Shown: in pieces, positions 32,163-43,665 of the stretch | How the letters are laid out: each line of letters starts with the position of its first letter | How positions within the stretch are numbered: position 1 is the stretch's first letter | Assembly (NCBI GenBank): GCA_963853835.1 | Contig: OY970832.1 | Location: forward strand, 24,918,208-24,982,207 | Reading direction: 5' to 3' | DNA from: Calendula officinalis | Taxonomy: Eukaryota; Streptophyta; Magnoliopsida; Asterales; Asteraceae | Length of the DNA stretch: 64,000 nucleotides | Notes under the pieces: model-generated | Database searches by the model: none | The model's input: only the letters and a program-made list of their open reading frames with translations | What the model was told of the DNA's origin: nothing | Position numbers and translations under genes: made by a program

Positions 32163-34012
32163 TGTAACGACCGTAATTTTATGTAGTTTATATTTTCGGA
32201 TAATATGTATTTTTATTATGTTGTGATAATATTAGAAACAAGCTTTTGTTGTGTTGGTTTCAATATCTAAACGTTATGAGACTTACGGGACTCGAAACGG
32301 GTCAAACACATGATTTGTACAAGGAAAAAGAGCAAAAATCCTGATTTCCAGCCATGCCGGGCGCGAGGGGGGGCTCGAGGGGCGTGAGGACATCAAGAGG
32401 AGATGGAAATTCGGACAGAGGGCCCCTCGCGTTCGCGAGGGGATGCTCGAGGGGCGCGAGTGGTTTTAAACCTTGTCGAGCGCGCGAGAGTGACCTTGTC
32501 GAGCGCGCGAGCAGGGCCTCGTCGAGCGCTCGAGCGGGGCCTTGTCGAGGGCGCGAGTGGACAAGGAGCTGGTGCACACTATATGACGGGTTTTGGTCAT
32601 TTTCACCCCATTTCAAACCGTAGTTCTCTCTATCAAGTGTTTATGCTCATTTTGACTGGAAAAGAGTGTTTGGAGCTGATTTTGCACTCCAAATTCGGTG
32701 TTTGTGCTTCCATTTTTGAAGATTAAGGTAAATCTCAACTCTCTTTACTTATGGATGTAAGATTTGGGGGGTTTTGCTTGGAGAAACCATAAACCCTAGT
32801 TTGAGGGTTTATCAAGGATGGTGAAATGGACGGTAAATAACCTAGATCTATGGTATTTTGACAAAGGAAACATGATTATAACATGTTTTGGTTGTAGCCA
32901 TGGAATTTTATGAAAAACCTTGGGTTAGGGTTTATGGTTCCACCAAGTTGGATGAACTTGGTGGTTAAGAGTGTTATTTTGAATTGGTTAGTGACTAGTT
33001 ATGGATATGACTAGATTTTATGAATGTTATGATGTTAGGTCAAGAAGGCCTAAAGATTGGAGATACTTCTTTGATTAAAGAGTAAGGATTTGTGTTTGAT
33101 AACACAATTTTGGATAGCATTGCTAAGGTGAGTACATGTGATCTTTTACTGAGTACATAGTAAACCATGTTTCATAGTTTGAATTGATTTCTTAGAGTCT
33201 TTATTAGATAATTGTATTTAATAAAGAAAGTATTGAATTGAATTGACTTAAATTGAGTTGACTTTAATTGAATTGACTTGAGTTGATTTGACTTGAATTG
33301 TTCATTATGTGTTTAGTTACCACTAGTAGATATGAGTTGTGATATGGGGCTTTGACCCAAGTTGATGAATTGTTATGTGGTAGCTAATCATTTGGATCCT
33401 AGATTACCCACACAAGTTGGGGGAGTTAGTGGCTACTACTTGGGGCGGTACCACCCTGCGCAAGAGTAGTATGTCGAGAAATAGATAACCCGGAAAGCGG
33501 GGGAGTTTGAGATAACCCGGAAATCGGGGGAGCAAATAGATAACCCGGAAACGGGGAAGTTTACTTAGATAACCCATATCGGGGGAGTTTGTTTCGGGGA
33601 GGCCCGTTACGTATGTGTTGGGCGTATGGCAAGCCTTAGAGTATGATTGATTATGTGCAATGTGATAATTATTTAATTATTATTTTATTGCAATTATTTC
33701 TAACCGGGTCTAAAACCCATGTTTCTCACGAGACAATTTTGTCTCACGTACTACATTTCTTTTGACTATGTACTCAGGTTCGGGAGCTAAGGATTAGGCG
33801 GCCCGTAGTATTTAGCATTGGATGATTAGCTCGATGTACCATTTGATTCCCTAAGACTTTAGCTTGATATGATTGTAACACCGATTTTTGATACTCGTTA
33901 ATCTTTCCAAATGCTTAAACTAAACTATGTTTTTGGATATTATGGATCCTTGGATGTTGAACTTATTATTTATTTAAAAGTTTAAATTGTTTTGAAAAAT
34001 TGGTGTGTTACA
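32163..34012 (+). mobile_element. 5' LTR of the gypsy element (1850 bp)
   Basis: Carries a GC-rich block of CGAGCGCGCGAG-like repeats (about 32360-32565) and a tandem block of GATAACCCGG...GGGGGAG units (about 33485-33595). It has about 30 bp near 33897-33927 that the 3' LTR lacks. Confidence 0.93.
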
Positions 34013-34015
34013 ACT

Positions 34016-34027
34016 TGGTATCAGAGA
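34016..34027 (+). promoter_or_regulatory. Primer-binding site (initiator tRNA-Met)
   Basis: TGGTATCAGAGA, three bases after the 5' LTR end, matches the usual initiator-tRNA complement at 11 of 12 positions. Confidence 0.9.
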
Positions 34028-34197
34028 TTTAGTCTAAGTGAATTAGGTTGGTTACCCACCCTAGACTTAGACTTTGCTTTTGGGACATTATGTGCCATAG
34101 GAAGTTAGGTTGACCTTTGAGAATTAGGGTTGACCATTTAGGGAATTGTGTTAGATCGAGCTTTTCTTATATCTTATGTGACTATTTAGTCAAATAA

Positions 34198-34549
34198 TTG
34201 GATTCTAATTGGTTGACATCTTATATTAGTAAGATGGCTAGAACAAGAAGTGGTCGAGTTGTACCGGATGGAGAAGGGGATTCAAATATGATCCCCAATG
34301 CGCCTCGAAACGGGAATGGCGGAGACGCATCCGGTGATGGTAATAACAATGCACCGGTGACGATAGAAGCTATTCAATCCATGCTCACCCACATGAGGGA
34401 GGTGATGCAACAAGATGTTAACCGGATCATAAATAACGGTTGAACTATGATGAAGAGGAAAGGGACGAGGATGAGGGTCGTGATGAAGAAGAAAGGGAAG
34501 AGAGGGAGGATACTCCTCCTCTCACAAGGACCCGAACAACGGGAGATAG
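34198..34549 (+). pseudogene. gag: gypsy gag, N-terminal part, frameshifted
   Basis: A frame encoding MARTRSGRVVP (ATG at 34234) runs to a TGA at 34441-34443. The following acidic Glu/Asp/Arg stretch continues in another frame up to the solo LTR, so a 1-nt indel lies near 34440. Gag resumes in that second frame after the solo LTR at 36244. Confidence 0.8.
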
Positions 34550-36243
34550 TGTAACACCTCAAATTTTAACACCAAATATTGGCCAAAATAAAACATTTTA
34601 TAAATAGAAGAACATCCTCAAATTTAGATTTACAAAAACCTTGGTATGAAATCAGGGTATAAAAGTAGGTGTTACAAAATAGATCATAACCAAGCTAAGA
34701 CTAAATCCAATCTAGTGTTCTTCTAATCTAGGTCCCGCATCTCTATCCATGCGTACCTAAGCCTTCGATCCCGAACCTGAGTACATAGCAAAACAAGACA
34801 AGGAGTACGTGAGACAAAAACGTCTCGTGAGTTACGTGGGTTTAGACCCATTAATAATAATAATTGTTTATCCAAGTAATCAACAAACAAGTAATATCAT
34901 CCATCTATATAGTCACCCTATGGTGACTTCAAACCTTGCTTTCCTAGCAACACATATCTAGTTATCGGGTTGCCCCCGAGCTAACTAGCAACACTAACGT
35001 GCCCAACTATCGGGTTGCCCCCGAACTAGCTAAAGCACCCTTAAATCCAACTACCGGGTTGCCCCCGAACTAGCTAGAAACACTATCCTATCTAACTATC
35101 GGGTTGCCCCCGAACTAGTTAGAAACATCACCATGTCTAGTTATCGGGTTGCCCCCGAACTAACTAGCATCACGTCATCTCGTTCTCACCATAACTCAAA
35201 GGTTATATCAAACTAGTTCTCGGCTATCACATTCATCATCAAACCAGTTAGTTATATATTAACAATAATTCATAACTAACTAAACAACTATAAGTCTATT
35301 CAATTAAGCAAACAGACCGTAACACAAGTATAGAAAATGTATTTCATAGGCTATGTACTCATTAAAGTCCACACGTACTCACCTTAGCAATAAAGATGCT
35401 TTAACCGTATTCTTTCCGCCGGTTCCTTGTTCACAATTCGTTCACTTCAACACTTCACCGAATGTCTAAAACAATTATCACAATAAGATTATCAACACAA
35501 ACTACTACCAATGTGTTCATCTACCTCTAGATAACACCCATCAATCCATTTCCCCCAAATATATTGATTTACCAAACCCTAGGTTAAACCAACCCGAAGA
35601 TTCTTACAAATCATAATCATACACTTGTTTTCCTTGTTAATATACCATCTATTAAGTGTATACACCATTTATTTCACCATAAATCACCAACCCAAGAACT
35701 AGGGTTTCAAACCCTAGCTTCAAGATCCATAGATCTTGAGCTACAAAGATGAAAGAGTGAAGATATACCTTTAATCTTCCACTAGGAGTGAAATCTACCA
35801 AGGATTTGTGAAGAAATCAACCCAAACCAGCTGCTATGTTCGAAAATCGCCAAGAGAGAAAACTAGGGTTTTGATATGCAATAAATGAGCTCAAACCCGT
35901 CTTTAATGCTGGTCGTCCAGAGTTCACGGCGCGAACATAGTTCGCGTCGCTAACTTTGCTTGCTCGGCCATACTTAGCGATCGTTACCCAGGCGTGAACT
36001 ACTTAGCGACCCATGGCCAAACTCCCTGGCCCGACTTCCCGATCGTTATCTCGAGTTCGCGTCGCGAACTCCTTGTGCAGCCAGGGCTGCACTTTTCCAA
36101 CTTTGTCTCGACCCGATTTCGTCCATAACTTTCTCGTACGGTGTCCAAACGACACGAAACCAATTTCCACGTGTTTTATATGATTTATCCTTATTTATCA
36201 TATTTTTACATATTTTATTTATTTACAATTTCGGGTCGTTACA
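34550..36243 (-). mobile_element. Solo LTR inserted in gag
   Basis: 1694 bp from TGTAACACC to CGTTACA, flanked by the exact 5-bp duplication GATAG (34545-34549, 36244-36248). It contains no internal region, primer site or coding frame. Orientation is minus: its start at 36243 matches the LTR end at 468, and its GTACGTGAGACA and GAACCTGAGTACATAG parts mirror the outer LTR. It holds five CGGGTTGCCCCCGAACTAG units (about 34965-35165) and a GC-rich repeat block (about 35920-36090). Confidence 0.93.
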
Positions 36244-36248
36244 GATAG

Positions 36249-39216
36249 TGTCCCGACCGAGAAATCCTCCAATGAGGATAGAAATGTTGACAAGATTGAA
36301 CGTGAAGGATGTTCTTACAAGACATTCTTGGCATGCCGACCCGACAACTATTACGGGAGTATGGAACCGAAGGATACTATGCGTTGGATCCGGGAGACGG
36401 AACACGTGCTTGAGAGTAGCAGGTGTAAAGAAGAAGACATGGTGACCTATGCCTCACGTTTGCTTAAGGACGATGCCTTGACTTGGTGGGTCACCGTGTA
36501 TGAATCATTGGGGAAGAAAGCCGTCTACAAGATGTCATGGGAGGAGTTCACTAGGAGACTCAAGGAGAAGTTTTGTCCCGAAAGGGAGTTGGAGGAGTTG
36601 TTAGAAGAATTTTTGCATTTCAAGAAGGGCAATTTAACTTTGGATGAGTATACCAAGAAGTTCACGGGGTACCTCCCGTTTGTGATGAATGCCTACCCAA
36701 CGGAACGTAGTCGTGTGGTTCGGTTTGCTAATGGGTTGCCATGGGAATATGAGCTTGAAGTGAAAAGGGCGGCCACTCTTGATGAGGCTATTAATGTCGC
36801 CCGAAGTGTTGAGAAGGTTGGAAAGAGAAGAGTTCAAGAGAGGTCGATGGGAAATGAAAAGAGAAAGTTTGAAAGTTTTTCGGGGCCATCGAAGAGAAGC
36901 AAATTCACCCCGAGCGGGTCAAAGCAAGGAAGTGTTGGTGGTTGTAGAAAGTGTGGTAGGGACCACAAAGGAGAATGTAAGGCGGATTCGGGTGGTTGCT
37001 TCAAGTGTGGGCGTTTTGGCCACAAGGCAAAAGATTGCAAGGTGAGGAACCTTGATGATGTGGAGTGTTTCTCATACCATGAGAAGGGGCACTATAGTAA
37101 TGTTTTCCCAAAGAAAGGAACCGAAACGTTGGTGTCAACCGCTCACAAGAAGCCGGAGCCGTCGAAAGTCAAAGGGAGAGCCTTCCAACTAACCCGGGAG
37201 GAAGCAAAAGAGGCTCATGATGTCGTCTCAGGTACCTTATTCATTAACTCCATACCCACTTATGTGTTGATTGATTCGGGTTCTACTTATTCTTTCGTGT
37301 CTCATGAATTTGGTGCTAAGTTTAAGGTTCCACTAGAGTTACTTGATGATTTGTATGAAATAGAAGTAGCCGATGGGAAAATCTCTATGGTTCAACATAT
37401 CTATAGAGATTGTGAATTAGAAATCGATAGTAAGAAGTTCAAGGTCGATTTGATGCCTATGGGAATTAAGGCTTTCGATGTAATTATTGGAATGGATTGG
37501 TTGGGAATCCACCAAGCCAAAATTTTGTGTGGAAAGAAGTTGGTGTCGATCAAGTCACCCGAGAATGAGAAGGTGTATATTTATGGAGAAAAGAGGCATC
37601 ATATGCCAAATCTTATTACCGCCATTAAAGCAAGGAAATGTTTATCAAAGGGATGTTCGTCATTCATAGCCTATGTCCTAGATGGGAGAAAAGAGAAGAA
37701 GACGGTGGATAATGTGAAGATTATTAGGGATTTTCCCGAAGTATTTCCCGATGACTTGCCCGGTTTGCCACCGGAGAGACAAGTCGAGTTTCGTATTGAT
37801 TTAGTTCCGGGGGCGACGACGATTGCCCGAGCCCCGTATCGTCTAGCCCCAACCGAAATGCGTGAGCTAATGTCTCAATTACAAGAGTTACTTGATAAAG
37901 GTTTTATCCGTCCTAGTTCGTCACCGTGGGGTGCACCGGTTCTATTTGTGAAGAAGAAAGACGGTTCAATGAAGATGTGTATTGACTACCGAGAGCTTAA
38001 CAAGATGACGATTAAGAATCGGTATCCTTTGCCAAGGATAGATGATTTGTTTGATCAACTTCAAGGAGCCGATTATTTCTCCAAGATTGATTTGAGATCG
38101 GGTTACCATCAAGTTCGAGTTAAAGAAGGTGATACCGAGAAGACGGCCTTTAGAACACGTTATGGGCATTATGAATTTTTGGTGATGCCATTCGGTTTGA
38201 CGCATGCCCCGGCTATTTTCATGGATCTCATGAATAGGGTTTGTAAACCTTTTCTCGATAAATTTCTCATAGTATTCATTGATGATATTCTTATCTACTC
38301 CAAGACCGAAGAGGAACATGAAGAACATTTGAAGCAAACTTTAGAAGTGTTAAAACGAGAGAAATTGTATGCAAAATTCTCAAAGTGTGAATTTTGGTTG
38401 CGAGAGGTCCAATTCCTTGGTCATGTGGTATCTAGAAACGGGATAAAGGTTGACCCGTCCAAAATTGAAGCGGTAAAGAATTGGGAGGCACCGAAGACTC
38501 CAACCGAAGTAAGAAGTTTCCTTGGTTTAGCCGGTTACTACCGAAGGTTTATTGAAGATTTTTCCCGAGTGGCGGTACCACTCACTATGTTAACAAGAAA
38601 AGAGGTGAAGTTTGATTGGGGGAAAAAGCAAGAGGATGCATTTGCCTTATTGAAAGAGAAATTATGCAATGCACCGATCCTTACACTACCTGATGGTATG
38701 GAAGACTTCGTGGTGTATAGTGACGCCTCGAATAAGGGTCTTGGTTGCGTTTTGATGCAAAGAGGGAAGGTGATAGCTTATGCTTCAAGACAATTGAAGG
38801 ATGCGGAAATGAGGTATACTACCCATGATTTGGAATTGGCGGCGATCATTTTTGCCTTGAAGATTTGGAGGCATTACTTGTATGGAACAAGGTGTACATT
38901 GTACACGGATCATAAAAGTCTTAAGTATGTGTTTACACAAAAATATTTGAATATGAGGCAAAGAAGGTGGATTGAGTTGATTAATGATTATGATTGTGAA
39001 ATCGTTTATCATGAAGGAAAGGCCAATGTGGTAGCCGACGCCTTGAGTAGAAAAGTTTATGAGAAGCCGGTCAAGGTTAAGTTGATGCGGATTGAGGTGG
39101 TATCTAGCCTTATTGAGAGCATAAAAACCGCACAAACCGAAGGGGTGGGAAAAGATGAATATAGACAAGAGAGATTGGGAAAGAACCAAGTATTTGAAGA
39201 AAATTCTCAAGGTTGA
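36249..39216 (+). CDS. pol: gypsy Gag C-terminus, protease, reverse transcriptase and RNase H
   Basis: Open from the target duplication to TGA at 39214. Visible in order: retrotransposon gag domain (about 36320-36720), zinc region with an intact CCHC knuckle (CFKCGRFGHKAKDC) and a second, degenerate one lacking key Cys. An aspartic protease motif, VLIDSGSTYSFV (near 37265), is followed by reverse transcriptase with FIDDILIYSK (near 38280) and RNase H with VVYSDASNKGLG and TDHKSL. The visible frame from 36328 gives 962 residues. Integrase lies in another frame downstream, so one or more indels fall at about 39180-39215. Confidence 0.93.
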
Positions 39217-40088
39217 AAACCGTGAATGGTCGGATTTGGGTTCCAAAATTTGGTGGGAACCGAAAAGTATTGTTAAATGATGCTCACAAGTCCAAGTATT
39301 CGATTCATACCGGAAGTACAAAGACTTATCAAGACTTGAAGAGGGTGTATTGGTGGCCGGGGATGAAGTCGAGGGTGGCAAAGTACATTTCAAAGTGTGC
39401 CACGTGTGCACAAGTGAAAGCCGAGCACCAAGTGCCTTATGGGGTTGCACAATCGTTGCAAGTGCCGGCCGGGAAATGGGAAGACATCACCATGGATTTT
39501 ATTGTTGGTCTTCCAAAGACAAGTAGAAATCATGATGCCATTTGGGTGATTGTTGATAGGTTGACGAAAAGTGCGTTATTCCTAACTATTCGGGAAACTA
39601 TGCCACTCGAGAAGTTGGCTAAGTTGTATGTTGATGAGGTTGTTCGTTTGCATGGGCTACCGATTTCGATTGTATCCGATCGGGATGCAAGGTTCACCTC
39701 GAGATTTTGGAGATCACTCCAAGAAGAGTTGGGAACTAAGTTGAGATTGAGCACGGCTTACCATCCGCAAACCGATGGTCAAAGTGAAAGGACGATCCAA
39801 ACGGTCGAAGATATGTTGAGATCGTGTGTGATGGATTTTGGTGGTAAATGGGATGAACATTTACCGTTAGTTGAATTTTCATATAACAATAGTTATCATG
39901 CAAGTATCCAAATGCCACCGTTTGAGGCATTGTATGGGAGAAAGTGTAGGACGCCTTCTTGTTGGTTAGAGGCGGGTGAGATGAAACTCACGGGTTCCGA
40001 GATCGTGAAAATAACAAATGAGAAAATTGAAATAATTCAAGCTAATATGAAAGCCGCACAAGATCGTCAAAGAGTTATTCGGGTTTGA
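39213..40088 (+). pseudogene. gypsy integrase fragment
   Basis: Contains the His/Cys zinc-binding region (H and H before WWPGM, then CATCAQVK) and the catalytic core: Asp in MDFIVGLP, Asp in SDRDARF, Glu in DGQSERTIQ. It stops at TGA 40086-40088 inside the usual linker to the C-terminal domain. It overlaps both neighbours in different frames, so it cannot be translated with them without frameshifting. Confidence 0.88.
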
Positions 40089-40561
40089 AAAAGCGACCCT
40101 ATGATTTGGATGTTGGTGATATGGTGATGTTGAAAGTGTCGCCTTGGAAAGGCGTGATGAGGTTTGGAAAGAAGGGCAAATTGAGCCCAAGGTATGTTGG
40201 CCCGTTTAAGATCTTGAAACGGGTCGGTTTACAAGCATTTAAGTTAGAACTCCCACCCGAGTTGCAAGGTGTCCATGACACATTTCATGTTTGTAATTTG
40301 AAGAAGTTTTTGGGTGAAGTGGAGAATGTGATCCCACTTCAAGATTTGCGGGTCGATGCACCCAATCGATTGATTGAAGAACCCGAGGCCATATTCGAGG
40401 CCCAAACGAAGAAGTTGAGGAACAAAGAGATCGAGTTAGTATTGGTCAAGTGGAAGCATTCCCTTGGGCCAAACTTGACTTGGGAAGTCAAGGACGAGAT
40501 GAAGAAACGCTACCCGGATTTTATAGATTATAATGCGATTCCGAGGACGGAATCCTCTTAA
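40085..40561 (+). pseudogene. gypsy integrase C-terminus with chromodomain-like end
   Basis: The beginning (DVGDMVMLKVSPWKG, then LSPRYVGPF) is the GPY/F module of gypsy integrases. The end (VLVKWKHSLGPNLTWE) resembles the chromodomain of Tekay/Del chromoviruses, thought to guide integration to heterochromatin. Third frame relative to the two upstream segments. Confidence 0.85.
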
Positions 40562-40573
40562 GGGGTAGGTAGT
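40562..40573 (+). promoter_or_regulatory. Polypurine tract of the gypsy element
   Basis: GGGGTAGGTAG lies directly before the 3' LTR. Purine-rich but with two T. Confidence 0.6.
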
Positions 40574-42393
40574 TGTAACGACCGTAATTTTATGTAGTTT
40601 ATATTTTCGGATAATATGTATTTTTATTATGTTGTGATAATATTAGAAACAAGCTTTTGTTGTGTTGGTTTCAATATCTAAACGTTATGAGACTTACGGG
40701 ACTCGAAACGGGTCAAACACATGATTTGTACAAGGAAAAAGAGCAAAAATCCTGATTTCCAGCCATGCCGGGCGCGAGGGGGGGCTCGAGGGGCGCGAGG
40801 ACATCAAGAGGAGATGGAAATTCGGACAGAGGGTCCCTCGCGTTCGCGAGGGGATGCTCGAGGGGCGCGAGTGGTTTTAAACCTTGTCGAGCGCACGAGA
40901 GTGACCTTGTCGAGCGCGCGAGCAGGGCCTCGTCGAGCGCTCGAGCGGGGCCTTGTCGAGGGCGCGAGTGGACAAGGAGCTGATGCACACTATATGACGG
41001 GTTTTGGTCATTTTCACCCCATTTCAAACCCTAGTTCTCTCTATCAAGTGTTTATGCTCATTTTGAGTGGAAAAGAGTGTTTGGAGCTGATTTTGCACTC
41101 CAAATTCGGTGTTTGTGCTTCCATTTTTGAAGATTAAGGTAAATCTCAACTCTCTTTACTTATGGATGTAAGATTTGGGGGTTTTGCTTGGAGAAACCAT
41201 AAACCCTAGTTTGAGGGTTTATCAAGGATGGTGAAATGGAAGGTAAATAACCTAGATCTATGGTATTTTGATAAAGGAAACATGATTATAACATGTTTTG
41301 GTTGTAGCCATGGAATTTTATGAAAAACCTTGGGTTAGGGTTTATGGTTCCACCAAGTTGGATGAACTTGGTGGTTAAGAGTGTTATTTTGAATTGGTTA
41401 GTGACTAGTTATGGATATGACTAGATTTTATGAATGTTATGATGTTAGGTCAAGAAGGCCTAAAGATTGGAGATACTTCTTTGATTAAAGAGTAAGGATT
41501 TGTGTTTGATAACACAATTTTGGATAGCATTGCTAAGGTGAGTACATGTGATCTTTTACTGAGTACATAGTAAACCATGTTTCATAGTTTGAATTGATTT
41601 CTTAGAGTCTTTATTAGATAATTGTATTTAATAAAGAAAATATTGAATTGAATTGACTTAAATTGAGTTGACTTTAATTGAATTGACTTGAGTTGGATTG
41701 ACTTGAATTGTTCATTATGTGTTTAGTTACCACTAGTAGATATGAGTTGTGATATGGGGCTTTGACCCAAGTTGATGAATTGTTATGTGGTAGCTAATCA
41801 TTTAGATCCTAGATAACCCACACAAGTTGGGAGAGTTAGTGGCTACTACTTGGGGCGGTACCACCCTGCGCAAGAGTAGTATGTCGAGAAATAGATAACC
41901 CGGAAAGCGGGGGAGTTTGAGATAACCCGGAAATCGGGGGAGCAAATAGATAACCCGGAAACGGGGGAGTTTACCTAGATAACCCATATCGGGGGAGTTT
42001 GTTTCGGGGAGGCCCGTTACGTATGTGTTGGGCTTATGGCAAGCCTTAGAGTATGATTGATTATGTGCAATGTGATAATTATTTAATTATTATTTTATTG
42101 CAATTATTTCTAACCGGGTCTAAAACCCATGTTTTTCACGAGACAATTTTGTCTCAGGTACTACATTTCTTTTGACTATGTACTCAGGTTCGGGAGCTAA
42201 GGATTAGGCGGCCCGTAGTATTTAGCATTGGATGATTAGATCGGTGTACCATTTGATTCCCTAAGACTTTAGCTTGATATGATTGTAACACCGATTTTTG
42301 ATACTCTATGTTTTTGGATATTATGGATCCTTGGATGTTGAACTTATTATTTATTTAAAAGTTTAAATTGTTTTGAAAAATTGGTGTGTTACA
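40574..42393 (+). mobile_element. 3' LTR of the gypsy element (1820 bp)
   Basis: Matches the 5' LTR at about 99 percent by eye, minus a gap of about 30 bp near 42305. The same GC-rich and GGGGGAG repeat blocks are present. Confidence 0.93.
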
Positions 42394-42520
42394 ACTGTAG
42401 TTTGCACTTCGTATTGCTTTTGGTCCAAAATCCTAAAATATGTTAAATTGAGCTGTTAAATATTTTGAAATGACCGAAATACCCTTTACTTTATTTTTTC
42501 ATTTAATTTAAAACTCATCT

Positions 42521-43439
42521 CTCCTCTATCTTCTTCTTCCTTCTTGTTCCTTCTAAGATCTCCCATGTCTCACCTTTCTCTTTCTTACCATCCCCAAACC
42601 CCATTCATTCAACACTCTTCTCCACCTAATCTTTCTCCCCTTTCAAATTAATCATTGATCCTTAGATTCAAAGCATCCTCATATGATCTTTACAATCCAA
42701 CAACCCACCAACATCCTTAATTCGCAAAATGAAGTTTCAGTTATTGCAGCATACTCTAGGCCTGAGCAACAGTTTCAATCGCAATTAGATTCATCCGACG
42801 GCGGTGGTGGCGTTACAAAACCTCCGACAACTAATAATCTTTACTGGGTATTGGAAGGGTGGGAGGTGTTGTTGATTTGTAGATTTTGTGTTAGGGTTTT
42901 TGTAGGTAAGGTTAAAAAAGAAGAGAGATGAATTGATACGAGTGTTCCGTTTCAATTATATTAATCGATTCGGATACTGAAATCTAGTTAGACAACCAAA
43001 TGAGCTCCGGATCATTTACCATTTCTTATACGCATCGATTTTTCTCGCGTAGTTCATCAAGGGGAATTGGGAATGACGATTGCTCAGAGCCTCCGAGACC
43101 GACGAACCAGCCCTTCCCTTGTATGGATTTTGGCGGCCCAGTGTCATAATTATAAGGTAGGCCTATTGTAAACACCAATGTGATCTTCGAATATATGCAC
43201 AATTTTTTTCTTCGTTTGACCCAGTTGTGTTAATAGCCTGAATCAAACTTTGAAGATGGCTAAGTAAAGTGAAACCAGCAAAATCTGAAAAAACAGAAGT
43301 GAAATTGAGAAAAAAGACATCTTTTTTTTTGTTTTGTTTTGCAAATGTGTTTCTAAATAAACCTGAACGGCTGAACTAGGTGAAGATTTAGAAAGAAGAC
43401 ATATTAGTGATTTAGATTTAGAAGGAGGAAGAAGAAAGA
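42521..43439. other. Unique interior of the MULE, possibly captured host DNA
   Basis: Starts with a C/T-rich stretch like a plant 5' leader, followed by a short frame at 42683-42931 (82 residues, unrecognised, with a GGGG run) and a GT-rich donor-like end. Further frames are short. No transposase. It may be a captured gene start, but I do not recognise the gene. Confidence 0.4.
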
Positions 43440-43665
43440 GGAGAGATGAGTTTTAAAGTTAAATGAAAAAAAAATAAAGTAAAGGGTATTTTGGTCACTT
43501 CAAAATATTTAACAGCTCAATTTAACATCTGTTAGGATTTTGGACCAATAGCAATACGAAGTGTAAATCACGGTGACCACGAGTGTAATTTCTAAAAGTT
43601 AGGGACCAAATCCAAAACTGTTAGCAAACCACATGGACCATTCGTGTAATTTACTCTTAATTATA

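Larger units (their letters stand above)
32163..42393 (+). mobile_element. Ty3/gypsy retrotransposon, Tekay/Del-type chromovirus, non-functional
   Basis: Two LTRs (32163-34012, 40574-42393) starting TGTAACGACC and ending TGTTACA, with an exact 5-bp duplication ACTGT (32158-32162, 42394-42398). A primer-binding site, gag, pol and a C-terminal chromodomain-like region are present in gypsy order. Reading frames are broken in gag, before integrase and before the C-terminus, and a foreign solo LTR sits in gag. The LTRs differ at about 20 positions by eye plus one roughly 30-bp gap, so the insertion is young. Confidence 0.95.
32076..43656. mobile_element. Mutator-like element (MULE), interrupted by a gypsy element
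   Basis: Left end GAGTAAATTACACGAATAGT (32076) pairs with the right end ATTCGTGTAATTTACTC (to 43656). TTAATTATA is duplicated exactly at 32067-32075 and 43657-43665. The inverted repeat resumes after the gypsy insertion (42394 to about 42520) and pairs with about 43440-43655. Without the gypsy element it is about 1.35 kb: long inverted arms and roughly 0.9 kb of unique interior. Confidence 0.92.

Noticed and set aside
32302..32726. Frames in the GC-rich part of the gypsy LTRs (also at 40713-41137)
   Set aside because: Long only because of GC-rich repeats, overlapping on both strands, and located in the LTR.
34960..35170. Regularly repeated CGGGTTGCCCCCGAACTAG units resembling a CRISPR array
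   Set aside because: Units lie inside a plant LTR with exact target duplication, spacers are short and variable in length, and the sister LTR has a matching block. These are LTR minisatellites.
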